Shown: piece after piece, positions 25,064-37,022 of the stretch
Position numbering within the stretch: the first letter of the stretch is position 1
Layout of the letters: every line of letters begins with the position of its first letter
Origin: Fomitopsis serialis
Lineage: Eukaryota > Basidiomycota > Agaricomycetes > Polyporales > Fomitopsidaceae
Assembly: GCF_022376445.1 (NCBI RefSeq)
Contig: NW_025954963.1
Coordinates: 62,001-126,000 of the forward strand
Length of the DNA stretch: 64,000 bases
Direction of reading: 5' to 3'
Program-made: the position numbers and the translations under genes
Notes under the pieces: generated by a model
Told to the model about the DNA's origin: nothing
Databases searched by the model: none
Seen by the model: only the letters and a program-made list of their open reading frames with translations

Positions 25064-25174
25064 AGAAGCATCAGCTTCGGTCAGCCTAGTCAGGGCGAGA
25101 TACGCTGTCTACATCTATGGTACAGTACATACTATTCCAGAAAGTCCCATCGTCTTCAGTCCGACGCCTACCAA

Positions 25175-27625
25175 TCACGGGCACAACTTCTCTGCGACCT
25201 CCTGTACAAGCTTCCTCACCTCTGGCTTCTGCACGCCATGCTCCCCGCTCCCTCCCTTCTCCAGCTTACCCTTCAGGGTCTCGCGCGCCTGGAGCACCTC
25301 CAGGAACGGCACAAACTGGCTATCATACGCAGGCGATAGGCGAAGCAAGAATGCCAGAGCCGCTGTCAGACGGTGAACTGCACCACGCCAACATCAGCAC
25401 ATCCTAGGTTCATTGGACAGACAATACGGATCCACGTACCGACTTCCTCGCTCTGCGTCTCCGTCGAGAGCGCCTCGAGCACAGCACTGACCAGCTCCAC
25501 CTCCCACTCCCCGTCCTCTTCGATATCCGCACCCGCCGCAGGGCTATCCCCGCGCAGCCCGTCCACCCGGCCCTTCTGCAGATACGCCGCGACGTCAAAC
25601 GCCAAGCTTGCAGCCGCGGTGCGCACGGTGGCATCCGTATGCAGCAGGCTCGCGACGAGCGCCTTCGTCGTGTCCGCCCGCTGACCCGCCGTAGACAGGA
25701 GGCTCTTCACGAGGGCCGCGTTCGCCGTCGCGTTCGCGAGCATGCGCAGAGTGACGAGGACGGTGTTCCGCGCGCTAGTGTCTGCGGCGTTCAGTGCCTC
25801 GATGGCCTTGCCCAGGAATACGTGCACAGGATTGGTCTGCGAAGGAGCTGAGGCACACCAGGCCGCGATGGCTTCGTCGAGGAGGGCTAACCGCCACAGG
25901 TCCACCAACGGGAAGATTTGTGCGGCTGAGAGAGCGCTGGCGATGGTTCGTGTGGCCTCCGCCCAGGACGTGATCAGTTGCGCATTTGCGGAGAGGTTCT
26001 TTGGAGGCTGGGCGCCTTGAGCAGTAGGGAAACGCGCCTTGAGGTACACAGGGAAAGACTGGCGGAGTTTTTCCTTGGCTGCAGTCGTCTCTGGTGACGG
26101 CGACGAATTGTCGACGAAGGAACCCAGCTTGGAGACAACGGAGTCGAGCGCAGGGACCTGTGTGAATAGGATGGGTCTGGTAGAGAGCGCTTCGATTGTT
26201 GGCAGAGTAAGTTTCGTGTGGGGGTGGGCTAGCACGATAGCATGATGTCAGTCGGACCAACCACACGTGCGTAATGCACAGTCACATACGGGGGAAGGCT
26301 TGAAATAGCAAGAGATCCACTTGACTGCGAAGTTCAGCTGAATCCGCTCCCTTGAAGTCGTATGTCTGCGACAGACCAATATCAATACCTGTTCGGTTAC
26401 AGGGAGTCCACCGGTCACCCACCTTTTGACTATCCAGGAAGAACATGAACGTGGGTGTGACCCTGACACCAAATTCTGAGGCGACTTGACTGCCCATACC
26501 TACGCCCATATCGACCTTAACGAAGGCAACCCGGTCCTTGCCTAACCCACGCGTCTTGGCCCACGCGAGGTCTTCGAAGACGGGTTCGATCATACGGCAT
26601 GGTCCACAGGTCGCACTTGTGAACATCACGACGACGGCACGATGCGAACGGAGCAAAGAATGGAACGAAGACGGGTTTGTACAGATGTGGACAGGAGCGG
26701 AGACTGTGCTTGTTGATGCCGAAGGTTGAGCCTGAGGAGTTGGTACAGTCGTGGGTGCGCCGGTACCATTCACGGCGGAAGGAGAGAACGCCTGGTTTGC
26801 CACTGCTTGGAGAAGGGATGCAGCAAGCGCGGGGTTTGGTGATGCATTGGCTGCGGCTTGTGCCGCTGCAGGTGAGGGCTGTAGTGTTGCCGGAGTCGGC
26901 GCAGCGCCAGGAACAGGACGGCGGAACATGTTGTCGATTGTGGGTCGCAATGCAGCGCCAAATGGCGTAGACAGGAAATCGGATGGTAGATCTGTATACA
27001 CACGTCACCCCACGTTTGGGGGCTATATGCAGGCACATGCGTACCCTTGATCCAGGAGGGTATTGAACCCCCTGTGAGGAAACCTATCACGTCGTTGGTA
27101 AATGAGTTGCAGTTGAAGTCTGCGCATACGCATCAACAGCGGTTCCCAACGAGGTGATGCAGAACATACCTAGCAGATGATACTAGTTCTAACTTCAGTA
27201 CTTGTCGCAGAAACTCAGGAATGGCTGTACACACCTTGTCGGCCGTGAAATGTTTGCTTATCTCGAGTAGGTACTCGTTGAAGGTCTCTTCATCTATTGC
27301 CGTCTCTCCGATATCAATTGCATGAAGCGGTTTCCCGTGCTGCAAGATGATTTAGTGAGATGAGCCTTCCACGATATGATGGCTAGTGAACATACATGAG
27401 ATTGACCTGGACGAGTTTCCAAGATGCCTTGACCATAGAATATCTCTCTGCCGAAGACAACCACGGACGTGTGCCTATACATACCAGTTGAGTGAACCTC
27501 CCACACACGAAGATCACAGATGCGTACCAGACGCCGTCGATCTGTTTGCCGGTCAATGGGAGAGACAACTGCTTGGCAAGGCCGTTGCTGAGATCATAGA
27601 CGTATATTTGCACAGGCGTAGACAT
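25175..27625 (-). CDS. PPPDE (DeSI-type) peptidase - thioredoxin - PUL domain fusion
   Basis: Three domains in one chain of about 650 residues. The N-terminal PPPDE cysteine peptidase (MSTPVQIYVYDLSNGLAKQL) has its catalytic His in VWHTSVVVFGREIFYG and catalytic Cys in FNCNSFTNDVIGFLTG; family members remove SUMO or ubiquitin. A Pro/Ala-rich linker follows, then a thioredoxin fold with redox motif CGPC (VVMFTSATCGPCRMIEPVF, GVRVTPTFMFF). The C-terminal PUL armadillo domain (about residue 370 on, ending KPEVRKLVQEVAEKLCP) is known in other proteins to bind Cdc48/p97. The chain therefore suggests a deconjugating enzyme tied to Cdc48, acting in the cytosol or nucleus. About eight introns; one exon is only 13 nt (27170-27182). 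All joins keep frame. Confidence 0.9.
27170..27182 (-). other. 13-nt micro-exon of the PPPDE gene
   Basis: The minus strand reads TATCATCTGCTAG between an acceptor ending AACTAG and a donor GTATGT. It encodes the YHLL just before DFNCNSF and is needed to keep the catalytic Cys in frame. Confidence 0.75.
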
Positions 27626-28094
27626 TTAGCAATAAGTATAGTAGATAACGAGTCTGGTAGCGGCGACACAAAGGAGTAGAGGGTTAACAGGCTAGGCTGG
27701 GGCAGCAGTTACAGGGTGTAAGTGAGAGCAAGTCGGGTAGACGGAGATGAAGTACTTATGTGGGAGCGGTGCGGGACGCGACGCGATCATGCCGGTGACG
27801 CGTCCTTATACGCGCACGTGATGGGAGTTTCCTGAGCTTTCTGGCAACTTTCTGGAGACTCAAATCACTCGACAAGCGTCGTGTCATAGTAAACGATCCT
27901 ACGGGCGAAAGCTTACGACTATGTACAAACATACGCGTGGCTCGCTTTGTGCCACGATCAGCGAGAACACCGGCTGCTATTCTTTGCATTTACTACATTG
28001 TCGTTTTTACATTCGTCGGACGCAGCTACTAGATGGCTACAACCGTTGTCATTCTCACGTCCGTTGTGACTGGTCAGCATCGCATGGACACTCT
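27626..28094. other. Intergenic, about 470 bp, promoter of the PPPDE gene
   Basis: Between the RidA stop and the PPPDE start, both on the minus strand. No gene seen. Confidence 0.4.
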
Positions 28095-28647
28095 TCAAGG
28101 CAGCTCAGCAATGCACTCGATCTCGACGGCTGCGCCTAGAGGCAGGACAGCGACGCCGACGCAGGTGCGCGAGTGAGGGTGCTTTGGGAAGAACTAGTAG
28201 GTGCATGTCAGCCTCACTCCCCAGACCTATACATCTGCGTAGACTTCCTACCTCGGAGTATACCTCGTTCATAGGTGCAAAGTCCTCCTTCAGGTTCGTC
28301 AAGAAGATGTTGACCTTGACGATGTTGTTTAAATCAGTTCCCGCAGACTTCAGGACCTTCGACATGTTCTCCAGGGCCGCTTTCTGCGTTCCGTCGATCC
28401 AGTGAGACACCGCTCTACTTGTCTAAGTACGCGCACTGTACGTACCGTCTGGCCCTTGATGTCGCCCTGGAGCTTGTACTCTTTGTCGCAGCCAATGCTC
28501 CCGGAGACGTACATAGTCTTACCGCTGATCGTCGCGTGCGCTGATCACTAGTCTATCAGCAAGAAGCAGCATACGATCGCTTCGGTACGCACCGAAGACA
28601 GGCAGCGCAGGAACAGCCTCCTCACAGATGATAGTCTGCTTCGTCAT
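28095..28647 (-). CDS. RidA/YjgF/UK114 enamine-imine deaminase
   Basis: Small homotrimeric protein that hydrolyses reactive enamine/imine intermediates released by PLP enzymes. It starts MTKQTIICEEAVPALPVF. Four coding exons with short introns join to HATISGKTMYVSGSIGCD, GDIKGQTKAALENMSKVLKS, AGTDLNNIVKVNIFLTNL, EDFAPMNEVYSEFFPKHPHS and RTCVGVAVLPLGAAVEIECI, ending AELP. The family signature (R-T/S-C-V-x-V-x-x-L-P-x-G-A-x-V-E-I-E) is intact, including the conserved Arg and Glu. About 130 residues, the normal size. No targeting peptide is evident, so a cytosolic form is likely. Confidence 0.93.
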
Positions 28648-31600
28648 GTTCGGTGGTAGGGCTCAAGGTATAAAGGAGACGATGGACGGCAATCTGATGT
28701 ACAGATAACCTTTCAAGGTACGTTTTTTATACGATTCCTCCTTGTGGGCGTTACAAAAACCTCCCAATGATCGCTTATGCTGTTCTACTTAGCAAGCGTC
28801 TTGCGTCCACGCCGTGGATGAGCAAGGTCGCCGTCGGTGATGACTGCGCAATCGGGCTAGACTCGGGTGTGCCTTCGAACGGGTTGAGGCCCCTTGAGCG
28901 TCTGACAACCAAGATGTTCTTGCACGGTGACCCAACGGTGACCCGCACGTAATTCAATATCCTGGACTGCACTCTGTGTGTGACGGTCTCATCAAGGGCC
29001 TCGCCGTGATTCGGTTTGTTCTACGGGTTGAACAAACCCGGACACGATCGATAAAGGAGGACACAGAGGCGCGCATGCACATGCAAAAATGATGCAGTCC
29101 CGGAAATGACGCTGACGGGTGGACGAAACCTGACTCGGAAGTGCGCCCAGCCTGAGCACGATTCCAATCAAATGCAAGGGGCGCGAGGTTACCGTAGCTG
29201 CCTAAAATGCATTGTCACAGGTGACAAAGCCGGACACACATGTAAGTACATCGACCACAGCACCTTATGCTGGTTCTGCGAAGCAGTCTCTCCCCGTCTC
29301 CGCCGCGTAGTGCCTCTCTGATGACGCTGTGTCGCAATATATCGAGCCGTCGCAGCGGACGGCGTGTTCATACTATACGATCGACAAGGGGGTGACCTGT
29401 CGTTTAGCGCGTGGCACTCGGCCATCTCGTGTCGGACGAGGCTTGTGTTGCCTTGTCCGAATGGGAAGCGTGGATACGGTCGAACGTTGGTCGAACGCAC
29501 ACAAGAGTCACGAAACATCCTAGCGTAGCGCGACGGTCAACGTCACAAACGTTCGCGAGAAACTGTCTTGTTCTTTCGGCCGGAAATCATGATTTTGAAG
29601 CGTACGCTGGACACCCACAGCCTAAGATGCGAGCTGAGCGAGACGGACATGGCTCTGTGGGCGACATGCATCAGCCGGGCTACAAGAGCAGGGCAGAGGA
29701 TACTGGCAGAGCCACAAGACACGGATCCGAGGGGATGTCTGCGAGGGAGCACAAATGTGCATATGCACGACTCAGCAGCCAGATTTGCAAAAGACGTAAG
29801 ACATATACATAGGCACTGACTGGCCGTCCGAGCCGTCCAGCTAGAGTTCTGATAGCTAGGCCTCCAATAATGCGTTACGGACCCTCTAGTAATGCCATGA
29901 GCGCGGGACCAGAACATACATAGCTGGTCTTCATCCAGGGACCTTGATAGTGGCCGCTTCACTGATATGTACCCTTTCTGTGCCCTTGAAGAAGCAGATC
30001 TAAAACAGCGCAAGCGCAGTCAGTGTTTGCGAAGGACAGTGTGAGAACGCAGAGTCGTCTGGACCCTGGTGGTCAGTATGTACCGGACCATGAAGTTTTC
30101 GTGTTCACGCCGCCGGAGCAACGTCCTCGAGTCCGTTCGATTTGGTCTAGGGGTTTCCGGTCGCGTAGCGATCAGCATTCAACGTCGCACGTAGGAGAGA
30201 CAGGTGACCACCGTAAGCGCACTGTGCAACAACGGAAGCCCATCCTCGTGCTATTCAACACCGGAGCATAGTGGTTTGCAGCGCGAGCGCTCACTTGACG
30301 GCGAGAGATGCTAGAGATCGATGTGGCCGTTTCGCTGAGTTTGTCGACCTGAGGAACAATGCAAGAGCGAAGAGCCGCTTGCAGGCGCCGAGGGTGCATA
30401 ACTCAGAAACACGCAATAGACTGTCCGTGGACGCAGCCAGCGACGGGGCTGCTGGACTCAGAGACACTCAGGCTGCGGGAAGCCGCCGGATGTCTCCATG
30501 TACTACCTACCGAACTCGCCCTGAAGATCATTCCTAGCCACGTACATGGGCAGAAATAGTCCGTTTGGTGCCGATAGCCAAACCCAGCGTAAACATGCAG
30601 GCGGGCGGAAGTGGTACAGCGTCAGGTTCTGTTCGCTTCCGCTTTTAACATATGGAATAATGGAACGGAGAGGAGCAGTCTCGATCAGCGGGAAGTGCAG
30701 ATAACAGACAGAAAGTTTGCACCCACGCATTGAGATAGTATGTATGGTGCGGCGAGGACGTGTACATTCAGAGGCCGATGTACGTCTAGACGCGGATCAG
30801 TAGGACTGCGGAAGCTGTGCAACGACTCGACGAGGGACCGCTGTGCATGATGGAACTGCAAGAACAATTCACGAACGAACTAACTACCGAGGACGGGACT
30901 TCATACCGTCGTGCAAAGTTGATGAACTGGAGCGCGGTTTACGAACAGTGCGGCCGGTGGCGATCTCCTCAGCATACGGAACTCCAATTACGGCGCCGCG
31001 GCGCTGGCGAGCCACACGGGCCCAGTAAGGATGGCAGCATTGAATTCGATGCGCCCCCCTCGATACGAGATTTGGGAGCGACTCGCGTCGAACAAGATGA
31101 GTATAGGCTATAGCGTCTTCACCGGTGAAACATGTTGAACGCGCACGGAGGTCAGCCAACACGAAAGCAGAGCACATTGTCCGGATGAGGAAGGTGGGGT
31201 GCCTTCCTGGGAAAACAGGTTGTGTGTGCAAGATATGGGGTCAGATAGAGGCAAACGACGGTGCTTCCTTGGCTGCTTCCGCGAGTGCAACCACGGGTGC
31301 CGCATGTGATACCCGCTCTGTTTTCGCGACCTCGTCGTCACTGTGCCGTTCCTGTGCCGTACGCAATACAGGGCGTGGGCGGGGCGCGAGCCACGTGGAA
31401 CGGGTGATGCTAATATTGGTTCGGTTTGCGACCTCATCGTCATCGCGTTCTGCTCGGTACGCTGCCTTTGTCGTACGTACAAGTACCTGCGAGTTCGCGA
31501 AGAGTGGGACAGGAAGCACGAGTGCTCACCGAAGGGCTAAATGCACCCATACCGTGTTGATATGAATGCGCTAGGAGCGACCAAGAAGGAGCCCTAGATC

Positions 31601-33151
31601 TCAGCAGAAGAGTGCTCGCGGACATGTCAGTCCGCTTTACCCGTTTTCGGCCACCATTGTGTTCGGAGGAACGTGCTTGGCCAAACCCGCGCATGGCAGA
31701 TTTGATTTGGGGCGTGTGTGTCTGCAGCTGGGCACTGCGTCGCCTGTGCTTCCGCTTATCCTGAACGAGCGTACGAAAAGAGCGAGGCTGGTGCGAATGT
31801 GGGCGTTGGTAGTCGAAAAGGGAAGGAGGGCGTCACTCAGGAACGAAGGCAAACACAAACACGATCGGCCTGACTTGTTGGGGTGCAATCTTCACTCCAC
31901 CACGGTACACGGCAGGACAGCCAGTCATATGCGACGAGTCACCTGGCCGCACATGGGATCTATGGCAGACTTCGACGCACGACAGACAAATGTCATGGCA
32001 TAATGCAGGGTTGACGAGGAAGCATGGCATCAAACAAGATGTAAATGGAGCATCGATTGCCTTAGTCCTGTTTGGCCGTTTCGAGGTATTACGGAGGGAT
32101 GACTGCCAGCGAGTTGCAGGCCGCTTATCACGCCACAATACGGCATGGCGCGTAAGTACCAAGTCGCACCCCAAAGATAACCAGCCAAGCTTTTGGGAAC
32201 GGTGCACGGAATATGAGGTAGGAGGCGGTGTAGCAGGCGTCCGACATGTCGGACTTTGCGAAGATGTGCCGTCGTCAAAGGTGGGGCGCCGCCCAGTGGG
32301 ATTACCAAATAAGGAAATGAGGCGCTCGCTTGAAGCCCCACAACGTCCTTGCCATGCCAAGATTCAGCCAGCCATGTTTTGGTAGCCTTCTGTTGTTCGA
32401 AATGAACGACCGTTCGGTCATGCATGATCGCTGACGTCGCACGGTCTCGCACCCCTGCCTTGCCTCCCGATACTCTCTCCCGGTCCTTGCAGCCAGTATG
32501 TGCCGGCGTACGCTGGGCCGAGTCGCCGGGTCGAGAAATTGTAGAGCACCGCCTCGGTGCCTGCGATGACATGGGCCAGGGGAGCGGCGCAGGGCGCGCC
32601 CGGTGGCGGGCGTCGGTGCGCGACGTCGGGCGAGAATGGACCCCGAAAGATACACGGCCTGTTCGCCGTGGAGCGCTTCTATCAATAGGCAGAAACCCGC
32701 GCAGGCCCCGATTGCGGACGGGAGGCCCAATGTGGAGTGCGCCCGAATCGATTCTGGGATTTTCTGGCCTGCTGTCCCAAAGAGGAAGGCGTCGTGGTGG
32801 AGCTGTGCGCCGAACCGACTGCCAAGGAAGAGGCGCCCCGGTTCAGCTTCGCTCGCTGCCGTCGGTGTGTGAGCCGGCGCCACCCCATTTCCGCACTCCC
32901 CGGGCGCCTTCTCGCAGATCGCTCCACCTCCTCCCTTTTTCGGAAAACCACTCATGTTTCGCTGCGCCCTGCTTGTCTCCTCCAACAATGGTCCGCATAA
33001 TCTTTGCGCCCCTCGCGCCACACGGCGTCTTTCACAAACCTATAAAGACAGCCCCCCCTGCTGCAGTCCTCCTCAGCATCCGGACATACCCACTCCTCCA
33101 AAAGCTTAACATCGTCTAAGGATTCTTCCTTCGCCACACACCTTCTACACC
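28648..33151. other. Gene-poor stretch of 4.5 kb
   Basis: No confident gene. Open frames on both strands are short and overlap. A fragment ending LPTELALKII (about 30510-30530) recalls an F-box start but has no continuation. At 31320-31470 a motif reading GCGACCTCRTCGTCA occurs twice, about 95 bp apart, which hints at a degenerate local duplication. The last 700 bp are G+C-rich and act as leader/promoter of the HAD gene. It may be an eroded transposon field. Confidence 0.4.
33041..33047 (+). promoter_or_regulatory. TATA box of the HAD phosphatase gene
   Basis: TATAAAG lies 111 bp before the ATG, after a G+C-rich stretch and before a short pyrimidine-rich leader. Confidence 0.6.
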
Positions 33152-34329
33152 ATGTCCCAGAACACCAAGACTTTCTACGCCGACGCCGTCCTCTTCGATA
33201 TGGTACGTTGACGTCGCCACCCTCGGCGAGAGGTTTTTCTGACTTGGCTTCGTACAGGACGGTACCCTCACCGACTCCATCTCAGCCGTCGAGGCGGCAT
33301 GGGGTAAGGTTGCGAAGGACATCGGGCAAGACCCGTCCTACGTGATCGCTGCCACCCACGGCAAGCGCGCCGTCGACAACCTCTCGCAGTTCAAGCCTCA
33401 CATCAAGGAGCACGAGATGGAGACCGAGGTCCAGGCCTTCGAGGAGTCGATCCTCTACTTCGCCGACGCGTACAACCTCCACGGTCCCGGCTCGCGCCAG
33501 AACTCCCCCCTCGCCACGCCCGCTGCCTCTGGCGAGACAACACCCGCGCTCACCCCGGGTAACTCCACGCCCTCGTCCCGCAACTCCTCTCGTACTTCCT
33601 CATTCGTCGGCGGTCTGAGCAACCTTACCGCGTTCCGCCGTCGCCCATCATTCCTCCACCGCGTCAGCAGCTTGCTCGCGATGACGCCCGACCGCGCACG
33701 TATTGCGGAGTCGACTGTCGACGAGGACGAGGAGAGCACGTTCGTCCAGGACGACAAGCAGGATAAGCAGTCGAAGCTTCACCAGCTCCAGGCATGGCAG
33801 GAGGAAGCCGCAGCGATTGACCGCTCCGTGCGCATCCTCCCTGGTGTGAAGAGGATGATCGACTCCATTCCCGCGGGTCACTACGCTGTTGCGACATCGG
33901 GCGCAAAAACATACGGTATGTTCCATCCTTGCCGTTCATGAGCCCGAACATGGTGCTGACCGACTTTCCCCTACAGCGCACGGCTGCATGACGCGTGTTG
34001 GCATCACCCCGCCGCCAGTCACGATCACCGCCGACGACAAGCGTCTCAAGGCCGGCAAGCCCGCGCCCGATCCGTTCCTGCTCGCGGCGGAGTGCCTCGG
34101 GTTCGACGCGAAGAAGTGCGTCGTCTTCGAGGACTCGCCCTCCGGCATCAAGGCCGGCGTCGCGTCGGGCGCGACGGTCATCGCCGTCTGCACGTCGCAC
34201 GACAAGGAGAAGATCGAGAACGCCGGCGCGCACTACCTCGTCGAGAACATGGACAAGGTCGTCTGCGAGCCCGTCGAGATCGACGGCAAGCTCCAGCTGA
34301 AGTTCACCGTCACCGACTCGATGTGTTGA
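33152..34329 (+). CDS. HAD-superfamily sugar-phosphate/glycerol-3-phosphate phosphatase with internal insertion
   Basis: Exons 33152-33202, 33258-33915 and 33977-34329 give 353 residues. HAD motif I is ADAVLFDMDGTLTDS (Asp nucleophile and acid/base Asp); motif II is HYAVATSGAKTY with the conserved Ser; the motif III Lys lies in KAGKPAPDPFLLAAE; motif IV is VVFEDSPSGIKAGVASGA. The set matches fungal GPP/DOG-type phosphatases acting on glycerol-3-phosphate or 2-deoxyglucose-6-phosphate. Between EEVQAFEESI-type cap helices and ILPGVKRMID there are about 110 extra residues (roughly 88-198), rich in Ser/Thr/Pro then basic (TPALTPGNSTPSSRNSSRTS) and finally acidic. No intron signals explain it. That region may be regulatory, for example phosphorylated. 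The end is TVTDSMC. Confidence 0.9.
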
Positions 34330-34979
34330 TCGCTCTGCCGATCTCTCGTGCGCGGACTCATGTTATGTAGCTCTAGTCTCCGTCTCCTCCTATGATTGTC
34401 GTTCCTCGTCGCTTTCCTTGTGCTCTGTTCACTGCCAGGCAGTTGTAGTATATAATTCAGTCCGTAGATGTTCATCACCAGTAATGATACCACCGCAATT
34501 GAGTTTCTGTACCGTCCTTATGCGACTCTGAACTGGATTCCTCTTGTCTGAAATGAAGACGCCTTACCCCGTCTCAAATCTCCGCTGAAAACGTTGTCGC
34601 GTTGCCCTTGCTTTGCTTAGGCTCAATGCTCCAAAAATTCTTCATCTACTCTACAAGAGGCGTGAACGTGGGAACGCGAGACAAACGCTAAGACAAACAC
34701 CAGAGACAAGAAGCAAGACAAGAAGACGGGACAAACGCTAGAGACATTCTCATTGGCTGAGAGACGGACGCCCGAGCGCTGCCCGAGCCTCTCAAGCGCT
34801 CCGAGCTACCGTGACTGTACTTCATCCCTCCTCCGAGTCGTCCTCATTATTCCTTAGACTCGCGCGCGACCCTCATGCTCATTTCTCACTCTGGCATCGG
34901 AGGGCGCGGATCAGCAGGGCAGCGGTAAGGTGCAGACAACGAGTGACAGGAGTGCACCGAGCGGAGCGATGGAGACGAC

Positions 34980-35545
34980 CACCGTCACAGTGAGTGCAGA
35001 CACACGCGAGCGAGCGGGCTAACTGCAGGCACAGGACGCGGCGACGTGCAGCCCGACGCATCACGATCACAAGCATGCAGGCATGGCTGATGAATGGGCG
35101 GCGGGCGGACGAGCAGGCCAGCGAGAGGCACACGCCGACCGTGAGGCGGCTGAGCAAATGCCCAGCACGTAGACACGGCCGACGAACGGATGGCGGGTGC
35201 ACAGTGGCCGAAGGAGTCGTAGAGACAGAATGGGCAGGCGCAGGGCGCAGTCGCCGTGGCGACATGAAGCGCGACGCGCACGCCGACCGCGAGCGCGCCA
35301 GGCGAATGCCCGGCACACAGACATGGCCGACGAACGCGTGCAGAGCAAGCGGGCAGGTGGGCGAGCCGGCGGACAGGTGAGCAGGCGTGGAGGGGCAATC
35401 GGACGGGTAAGCAAGCGAGTACATGGAGAGCAGGAGGGCGAGCGAGCGAGTAGGTGACAGCGTATACGTCGACCGCGAGCGCACTGAGCGAACATTCACT
35501 GCACGCAGACACGGCCTCCGATCGCGCACGTAGGCAGGCCCCGAG
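34980..35545. repeat. G+C-rich imperfect tandem repeats
   Basis: A core resembling CGCCGACCGNGAG ... AATGCCCNGCAC ... GACANGGCCGACGAACG recurs near 35133, 35281 and, more diverged, 35467 (offsets about 148 and 186 bp). All six frames are long here because the composition is skewed, not because it is coding. Confidence 0.55.
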
Positions 35546-35940
35546 CGGGTACACAATTGAGCCACGACACGCACAGCGAGGGCGAGGGCGAAATTTCAGC
35601 TTCAGCGAGCATGCAGGGCAAAGCCCCCGCGTGAAGTGCAGCCGACAAGCGGACCACGGGCGCGGGCTCAGCTATGAACAGGGAGGGTCAGCAGACAGCG
35701 GGCGCGGACGGGAACGAGTAGGCAGGGAAGGGCGAATGGCTGGCAGAGATGGGTGAGGATGAGGTGATGAGAGGCGCGAGGACGAGTAAGGACGAGCGAA
35801 TGTCAGGTACGGCGTGCGGCAACGCCGAGGATGCAAGCATAACACCCACGAGTCGGAGTCGGAGAGTGGCCACTCGGGAGCCATGGGCATAGGTGCGCTG
35901 CACATCTGAATATCTTCCAAGTTCCGCTGTTGATCAATGG
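35545..35940 (-). repeat. Dispersed repeat, copy A
   Basis: The minus strand of this segment aligns with the plus strand of 63601-64000. Shared blocks include TGCAGCGCACCTATGCCCAT, TCTCCGACTCCGACTCGTG and GGGGGCTTTGCCCTGCATGC, with substitutions and small indels between. The two copies are therefore inverted relative to each other and 28 kb apart. Confidence 0.85.
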
Positions 35941-36399
35941 CATCTCTCCCTTACTGCGGTGCGGAGAGACAGGGGTCGAAGGCAGATACATTCAAGTAGT
36001 ACCACCCGAAAGTAACCTGAGCCAGCAAACAGGTGAGGATGTGACATCCAGTTTCATCGCAGTCGGTAAGTAAGCATTCCTCCAATATACCGCTGTAGAT
36101 GCATATTTCACGGCCCGGCACAGGGCCACGAAGCCGACTCCCGAAGGGAGACGGCTAAGTGGCATTTCAACTATCAGTCTCTTACAGAAGTCACCTATGT
36201 TTGCAAGTAACATAGAATAGAACAGTCACGATTTTTGAGTGGTCGCCCTGCTATGCGCTCAAAGCCGTAGAGAATGTATCTGACTGAGAGATATGCAATC
36301 GAAAGCGCATACCTGTAGCGGAGCACGGGCATCGGCTAGTGTGTATACAGTTCATGACTATGTACTTGCTCACACGCATAATAGCTGGTCGAGCCAAAG

Positions 36400-36420
36400 C
36401 TAAGCGCTAAGCGCTAAGCG
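36400..36420. repeat. Short tandem repeat, CTAAGCG x3
   Basis: Three perfect 7-bp units in the A+T-richer leader upstream of the transposase gene. Confidence 0.8.
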
Positions 36421-37022
36421 ATCACAATGAGCTAAATTCACTTGGTTTATAACACACCAATTGCCAATCGCGATCGACATAACTACATCAAGCTCGGTCG
36501 TCCATGAGCCCACAGCTACAAACAAGACTACTATCAGTGGCCCTGCAATGCAATCGAGACAGTAATGCAATTATTCAACTCTGAGATGAACTGTCCCTTC
36601 AAATATTCTGGGATTTTCGTATATCATACTTCATGCCATGCTCTATATCATCATGTACATCGACAGATGTATTGTCCAACCTTTTGGATGTAGGAAATTC
36701 GAAGTGTGCCGTTTTCGCTCGTCTGCCACACCTGTACTGCCTCGGCTAACATCATCCCTTATGCGATTGGGCTGAAAGCCTGGAAAGATGATTTTATGAT
36801 GATATACTACCTACTACAGATTTTTCCGGTGGCATCTGCTCAATGCTGCTGCCTCGGGAGAGGAAAGTCTGTGAATGGTGGTCTGAGCGTGACAAGCAGC
36901 CACCCGTTGATCATGGATCTCAACTCCGCTCCTTGCCGACAGGCGGCCGCCGGCACCATGTATGTGCAACCGTACAAGTCCAGTACTGTCTTCGTTGAGT
37001 CTTCGTGTTCCATGGCGAGTCG

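Larger units (their letters stand above)
34330..37022. other. Repeat-rich intergenic region, 2.7 kb
   Basis: Contains the HAD 3' UTR, a degenerate purine-rich repeat at about 34678-34745 (units such as GACAAACGCTA and AAGACAA), G+C-rich imperfect repeats (34.98-35.55 kb), a dispersed repeat copy (35.55-35.94 kb) and an A+T-richer leader before the transposase. No gene called. Confidence 0.55.

Noticed and set aside
32302..33119. Long overlapping frames on both strands upstream of the HAD gene
   Set aside because: G+C-rich promoter/leader region with a TATA box; Arg/Pro-rich frames on both strands reflect composition.
34879..35574. Frames of up to 231 residues, Cys/Ser/Arg-rich
   Set aside because: They lie within the G+C-rich repeats and stay open in most frames, with no domain or splice sites.
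36706..37022. Upstream extension of the transposase frame (1061 residues)
   Set aside because: It is in the phase of the second exon, not the HTH exon; the two meet only after the intron at 37754-37808.
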